Below, one piece after another: positions 58,711 to 64,000 of a stretch of DNA of 64,000 bases (position 1 is the stretch's first letter; the number at the start of each line of letters is the position of its first letter). The position numbers and the translations under genes were made by a program. The notes under the pieces were generated by a model. The model worked only from the letters and a program-made list of their open reading frames with translations. It did not search any database and had not been told where the DNA came from. This DNA is from Guyanagaster necrorhizus (taxonomy: Eukaryota > Basidiomycota > Agaricomycetes > Agaricales > Physalacriaceae). The stretch is from positions 271,891 through 335,890 of the forward strand of contig NW_025064900.1 in the NCBI RefSeq assembly GCF_019112545.1, read 5' to 3'.

Positions 58711-59169
58711 TGTTAAGTCCAAGTTATATGTGATAAGAACATGTGATAAACTGATGCTATATCACTTTCATACAGTCATGTCAGAGTTCATTGTATGCAT
58801 TCATGAAGTTGTATGCTTCAAGGCCAAAGACAGTTGGCTCAAAATAAAGTGGTATAGAATAAACTTTAGCTCAAAGCTGAGTATGTATAGTAAGAGCTAC
58901 ACTACTTATATACTGTTTGAGAGCTGAATAAAAATATATATACTAATTGTGTGTTTTTATACTACCATGCTTGTTGTTCTTGAGTGTCATTGCTGTTACA
59001 AAAGAGTATTGTCTGTTGTTAAGAGGCTTGTTATTGTTGGAAGACAATGTGCAGACTCTGCCTATTATAGTGACTAAGCATGTCCCACAGTCCTAAGCAC
59101 CTTGGTCTAAGCACTCTGACTAAGCCAAAATAGGGGTTAAAAGAAGAGAAAGGAAAGAAAATCATAACA
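58711..59169 (-). repeat. S3: reversed solo LTR (G1 family)
   Basis: 459 bp on minus, TGTTATGA...GACTTAACA, with an exact CTAAT duplication (58706-58710 and 59170-59174). It sits 25 bp from S2 in the same element and orientation. Confidence 0.88.
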
Positions 59170-59174
59170 CTAAT

Positions 59175-61058
59175 GCAAACTCAGACAATCTATGGAATAA
59201 AGAGATAGAAGAGGATGAGACAATTCTCACAGTAGATGTTGAGGATACAGTCTGCATATATGTGGTACACTATGCCAATGACTTGGTGGCAAAGGCCAAT
59301 ACCATCAAAAAAACAAAGACATTTGAGAAAATAGTCTCTGAGTGGGCCAGAGACTTCTGGGATCTCTTTGACAAAGAGACTTTCAATGAACTTCCTAATC
59401 CAAAGCTCTGAGATCATGCCAATTTAGACTGCAAAGTTTATCCTCTGAACTAGAATAAGCAAGAGAAACTTGATAGGTTTTTATATGAAAACCTATCCAG
59501 CAGATGCATTTGATCTTCACAAAGTCACTTATAGCCTTTCTCTTCTTCTTTGTAAAAAAGAAGGATGGCAAGCTCTAACTCATCCAGGACTATTATAAAC
59601 TAAAGAAAATGATAATCAAGAATCAGTATCTGCTCCTATTGATCTCAGAGCTCATAGACAAGCTACATGATGTCAAATACTACTCTAAGCTTGATATATA
59701 GTGGGATTATAATAATGTCTGCATTAAGGAGGGAGATGAGTGGAAAACAGCATTCAGAACAAACTGTGGGCTCTTTGAACCCATAGTGATATTCTTTATA
59801 CTCATTAATTCCCCTGCAATATTCTAGTGAATGATAAATAATATCTTCAAAGATATCATCATCACTAGAAAGATCACCATCTATCTTGATGATATTCTCA
59901 TCATGTCCAGTGACAAGAAAGAGTATTGCTGACTAGTCTGCTAAGTCTTAATTCCCATAAGGAAACATACACTGTTTCTAAAAGTGGAGAAATGTGAAGG
60001 TACTGGAGATAGAGTATCTCAGGGTTATTATCAGTAAAGGGAGCATCTGAATGGATCCAGTAAAAGTCAGAGATGTCACAGAATGGTCAGAAATATTAAG
60101 GAAAAAAAAACTACAGTCTTTCCTCAGATTTATTAATTTCTACTACCACTTTATTAAGGACTATAGCAAGATTGTTTGACCAGTGATACAACTCATAGGT
60201 AATACACTCTGGGCTTGAGAGGTCATGCAAACTGATATATTTAACTATTTAAAAACACTGTTGGCAGAGAACATAGTTTTAGTTGTTTTAATGAGTCATA
60301 GCAAATTCTGTGTGAAAGCAGATTCTAGTGAGAAGGCTATGGATGTCATTTCATCATAAGAACAGGAGGGCAAGTGGCAACCAGTCACATTTTTATCCCA
60401 GGTTCTCATAGTGATAAAAAAAAACTATAAGATTTATAACAAGGAGTTGCTTGCTATCATCCTCACACTAGCAGAGTGACAACACTATCTCATGGGGGCA
60501 ACCCAAAAGTTCAAAATCTGGATGGATCTCCAGAACCTCTAATATTTTTGCCTTCTCCAGAAGCTGAATCAATGACAAGTGCAATAGGTCACAAAATTAG
60601 CAGAGTATGATTTTATACTCCAGCACAAAGCTAGAACTGCAAACAAGAAGGCTGACTTACTAAGCTGACATGCTGACCATGACCAGAAAAGGGACAATAA
60701 TAAAGAAATCATCATTCTAAAGCTGAAACACTCCTAGGCAATGATCATGCTTATAGAGAAGGAGATACATAAGTATATCAAAAGTGCCATCAGGAAGACA
60801 ACCTCATTCATTATGATGAAAGAATCTGTATTCCCTGAGACTATGCACTCTGTGAAGAGATTATTGCCTGCTTGCATGACCATCTCACAGTGGGACACTC
60901 AGAAATCACTAAAACCAAAGAACTCATACTCCAAGAATATTGGTGGCCAAAGATAAAGAAAGATATCAAGAAGTATATCAAGGCATATGAGATGTGTTAA
61001 TGAATAAAGTCAAGCACACAAGCAAAAGCAGCATCCCTCCACTCAAATAAAGTACTGA
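59175..61058 (+). pseudogene. G-C RT, RNase H and integrase head remnant
   Basis: Continues Pol: acidic linker (EEDETILTVDVEDTVCI), RT 59.45-60.2 kb with YLDDILIMSS at about 59.88 kb (both Asp kept), RNase H 60.25-60.66 kb, and the integrase zinc head 60.83-61.0 kb (HLTVGHSEITKTKELILQEY). Stops throughout. Cut at 61058 by G-D. Confidence 0.8.
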
Positions 61059-62926
61059 TATTAGATCTAACTAGCATGTGACCCAAACACATGATAAACT
61101 AGTTCTGTATTGCATTTGTACAATCACACTAGAGTCCACTTAATGTGTTCTTGATAAGTAGAGTGCTTTAAGGCCAGAGACAGGCTAGGCTCAAGAGAAG
61201 ATAGTATGAGATAAACTTATAGCTTAAAGCTGGACTACTACAGTGAGAGCTATCCTACTTATATACTGTTCAGGTTGTAATAAATATAACTACTGCATAT
61301 TGTACTGTTCTGTGCTATAATACTGATTCTGCCTGGTGATGTGCTTGGTAACAGCTAAGTGACTAAGAGAGGTGAATGAGGAATGAACTCTCAAACACCA
61401 ACACCTAACCACTCAATACACAATCATCAAATACAGTTGAGGTCAGTTGTTTTGAGTTTGATAGAAGCACTCTTGCAGTCTTAAGTAAAATCAAAGAAAC
61501 AGTCAATAAAGACAGTCATTTAACTCTATCTTGCTTTCAAAGATGCAATACTTCTGAGAGTAGTTTATAGCAATGTTTAAGTATAATTAGGATGTAGAAT
61601 CAATGCCAAATTGCACTCCAAATCAACTTAGAATATTCCAAAACCCAATGAACTCTGAAACCCAAATACTAAGTCTATTAAGCACTTAGGCTTGACTAGC
61701 TGCACTCTTGGCTGGCTAGCAGTCCTCAAAACCAAAGAACTTGTATTCTGATGCTGAAACCCCTATAGTTTGGAACCCAAATTAATCCAAAACTCACAAT
61801 ACAGTTATTATTTCAATCCAATCCTCTTTAAGTGACAAAGCAACTTAAATAAATCACTAAGTCAAAGCAGAACTCAAAATCCATTGTCCCAGAGACTAGC
61901 TACAGTGGGCTAGAAGGCCTGAATGTGGGGGTGGATCACTTGCTTGCTATTTTCCCACCATTCTCTTCTTTTATACACCAACAACAGATACAGAATCTAT
62001 AAATAAAGCATTCAAAATAATATTTCTCCTGTTTAAAGTGGAATCATGCCATTATTCCGGAATGGTGGCACTCCTGGACTCCCCTAGGCTTGCCCAGACC
62101 CACCTGGCCATTGCACAGCTTTATTTTAAGCCTACAGTGCCTGTGGGTACCTAACTCCTTTCTGTCTACTCAGAGTTTAATCCTCTGAGTTATTCTTAGT
62201 AGCTTGATTGATCAGGCCTGGTCAGGCCTGGTCAACCGGTTATATCCACTCTATTCCTCTCAATTCTAAGTCTCTTAGATCACCTGATACCTAGGAAATT
62301 TGGACTTAGGCATTTGAGTCAAAACTCACAGTACTAGCCACAGATCATTGGGTCTCTCTTCTTACTGCTCCTGGATGATGCTATCTCTACTCAATACTCC
62401 ACAACTGGCTATGGTATTATACCTCTAGCTGTCTTAGAATATACTCATCTTAGTGGCATGTAGAATTGGCCCCATTTGAGGTACTATTTCTAAGTCCAAC
62501 TTGGACTTAGTATTTTCCAAGGTGTGGTGCTGAACTTTTCTAAGTTCAAACCTGACTTAGGATTTTTATCCTTAGGCCATATTATTTTACAAAGTCCCTT
62601 TTGGACTTAGTATTGGTGACTAGCATGACTATCAGCTTAGAGCCTCAGCCATAGTCCTCTACTGGCTAATGATTCTCAGTTACTAGCATATTCTAGTGTG
62701 TTATGCAGAATTTGCAAATTATAGGGCTGGACATGTAGCCTGCATATCACTGGTCATTGGAGATAAGACAATAGAGAATTGTCTGTGGGTGAGACAACTG
62801 AGTACAATAGCACTCTGTCTGTTGTGATTACCTAATTTTTCCATGCCCTTTGAAAAAGTGCTCAAGATAAAATAGGCACTCTAATAAGATAAGAAAAAGA
62901 AAAGATATGGAGAGAAAATCATAATA
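61059..62926 (-). repeat. G-D 3' LTR, interrupted by D2
   Basis: 455 bp without D2. Ends TATTAGAT... and ...CATAATA on plus, which are TGTTAGAT and CATAACA after transitions. Confidence 0.85.
61337..62749 (-). repeat. D2: inverted copy of the 1413-bp element
   Basis: Exactly the same length as D1. About five transitions were noticed by eye over the whole length, so well above 99% identity. Flanked by CTGG on both sides (61333-61336, 62750-62753). Confidence 0.85.
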
Positions 62927-64000
62927 TCATCTTCTCTTAAGACCATCATCCTGATGGATCAATTGATAGAAATTTTATAATCATGAATGGCATCATCCAT
63001 CTTCAAGTCTCATTCATAGACTCATTGGTTGGATTCAGATCCATAGCCTTTCCATTTGATGAAATAGTAAGTGACAGTGTGACTGCCACCTTCATGGCCT
63101 TGAACTTTGTGGAGTTTATGATCCAAAATCTGCTTGACTTTGTAGTGTTTCTTATCTTCAATTAGGATCAGCACAGAAGAGAGCAGAGCTTCTTGGTTAG
63201 AAAAGACAGACACAATATAAGGAGTGAGAAGTGTTTTATTGAAAACTGGATGTATGCATCAGGTGTCAGATAGCTTTATGTGATATGCAGAAGTGCCAAC
63301 TTTTGCAAGTATGAAAAAGAGTCCAGTTTATTTGTCAGCAAGTTTGCATTTTGAATGTAGAAGATGAAGGTTACTGGTGTCCAGCCAGACTTTGTTATTG
63401 GCAGAGTATTTATGAGCAGGCTGCCAGTGTTTATTATATTGTGTTTTCATAGTGGTGGTGGCCTTCTTGAGGATAGTGTGCATCTCAGTATGAATTGTAG
63501 TCATGAGTTGTGCAAAGTCAGATGATGCAGAGATTATAGTGTTGTATTGGTTGGTTATTATGATATAGAGATGATGTTCATAGTTGATGAAGAAAGGAGT
63601 CTTCTTGATCATAGAGTAACTATGATTATTGTGTTGAAATGCCACCAAGGCAAGCCACTTAGTCCAATCATCCTGTCTGTGATTGATAAACATCTAAAGG
63701 TACTTCTTGATTTCTTGATTAACACATTTGGTTTTCCTATCAGTTTGCAGATGATAAGCAGTTAATGTATTGCTTTGGATGTTAAGAAGGCAATAGAGAT
63801 TGTTGAGAAATTTGGAGATGAATTGCAGGCCATGGTCTGAAATGATAACTTAGAGTATCTTATGTTTTGTGTAGACTTTGTCATATAAAATCTTTGCCCA
63901 TCTTTTGGAAGACAGTTCTGTTGAACATGCAATCAGGATGATTGCCTTTAAGAACCAGTCAACAATGATGATAATAGCATTATAGCCATTACAGTCTGGG
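62927..64000 (-). pseudogene. G-D integrase and chromodomain (partial)
   Basis: Chromodomain at 63.02-63.15 kb (VKQILDHKLHKVQ, YYFIKWKGYGSESNQ), integrase C-terminal region and part of the core at 63.33-63.95 kb (MFINHRQDDWTKWLALVAFQ, NNHSYSMIKKTPFFIN). Frames broken by stops. Continues past the window end. Confidence 0.85.

Larger units (their letters stand above)
44106..61058 (+). mobile_element. G-C: Gypsy (G1 family) element, repeatedly interrupted
   Basis: 5' LTR 44106-44552, then pre-gag sequence to 45572, Gag and protease at 55559-58092, and RT, RNase H and the integrase head at 59175-61058. Interruptions: G-B (45573-55558), S2, S3, and G-D from 61059. The 3' end is not in the window. 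CpG is nearly absent and stops are abundant. Self-primer AGCTTCAAGCTAA in the LTR and the site TTAGCTTGAAGCT behind it still pair fully. Confidence 0.85.
61059..64000 (-). mobile_element. G-D: minus-strand Gypsy (G1 family), runs off the window
   Basis: 3' LTR 61059-62926 (interrupted by D2), then Pol read on minus from its C-terminus. Inserted in the integrase region of G-C. The 5' half and target duplication partner are beyond 64000. Confidence 0.85.

Noticed and set aside
1..64000. CRISPR arrays, operons, prokaryotic promoters or phage genes
   Set aside because: Spliced genes and LTR retrotransposons show a eukaryotic (fungal) chromosome; no regularly spaced short repeats were seen.

Overview
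The window looks like a fungal, probably basidiomycete, chromosome segment. Evidence: protein genes cut by many 46-71 bp GT-AG introns, and Copia and chromodomain Ty3/Gypsy retrotransposons whose CpG sites are mutated to TpG/CpA. The lineage is inferred; no marker gene fixes the species.

Left part (1 to about 19.4 kb): gene-bearing, CpG-containing DNA with three recognisable host genes. (1) A Dal5/allantoate-type MFS transporter starts at 141. It is cut by a 12.8 kb insertion at 2108-14901 and resumes in frame at 14907. The insertion is a Copia element (C1) carrying a Ty3/Gypsy chromovirus (G1, 5866-13954), each with target-site duplications. (2) A cyclophilin A-type peptidyl-prolyl isomerase lies on the minus strand (15832-16695, seven exons). 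(3) A secreted Cu/Zn superoxide dismutase lies on the plus strand (18521-19239, four exons).

Right part (about 19.5 to 64 kb): a nested retrotransposon island almost free of CpG. In order: a minus-strand Copia (C2, 20491-25480); a Gypsy block G-A (26783-43257) with two equal-length LTRs in inverted orientation, holding a CpG-rich solo LTR (S1) and a second Gypsy family (Gy2, 30318-41185); then Gypsy G-C (from 44106), interrupted by full-length G-B (45573-55558), two reversed solo LTRs (S2, S3) and minus-strand G-D (from 61059, running off the end). Two further repeats each occur twice: R (1.85 kb, inside LTRs at 30775 and 53296) and D (1413 bp, inverted copies at 33959 and 61337). Nesting reaches three levels.

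Element biology visible here: the G1 family carries a 13-nt sequence just downstream of its LTR TATA box that is the exact complement of its primer-binding site, the arrangement used for self-priming in Tf1/sushi elements. C1 has a primer-binding site matching the anticodon arm of initiator tRNA-Met, as in Drosophila copia. G1 has a membrane-segment ORF upstream of Gag. Gy2 carries a decayed, spliced accessory gene antisense to pol. Almost all decay is CpG transition (CGA to TGA stops, and all ten differences between the two G1 LTRs), so CpG content gives a relative age order. No tRNA, rRNA, CRISPR or prokaryotic feature was found. All coordinates were derived by eye.
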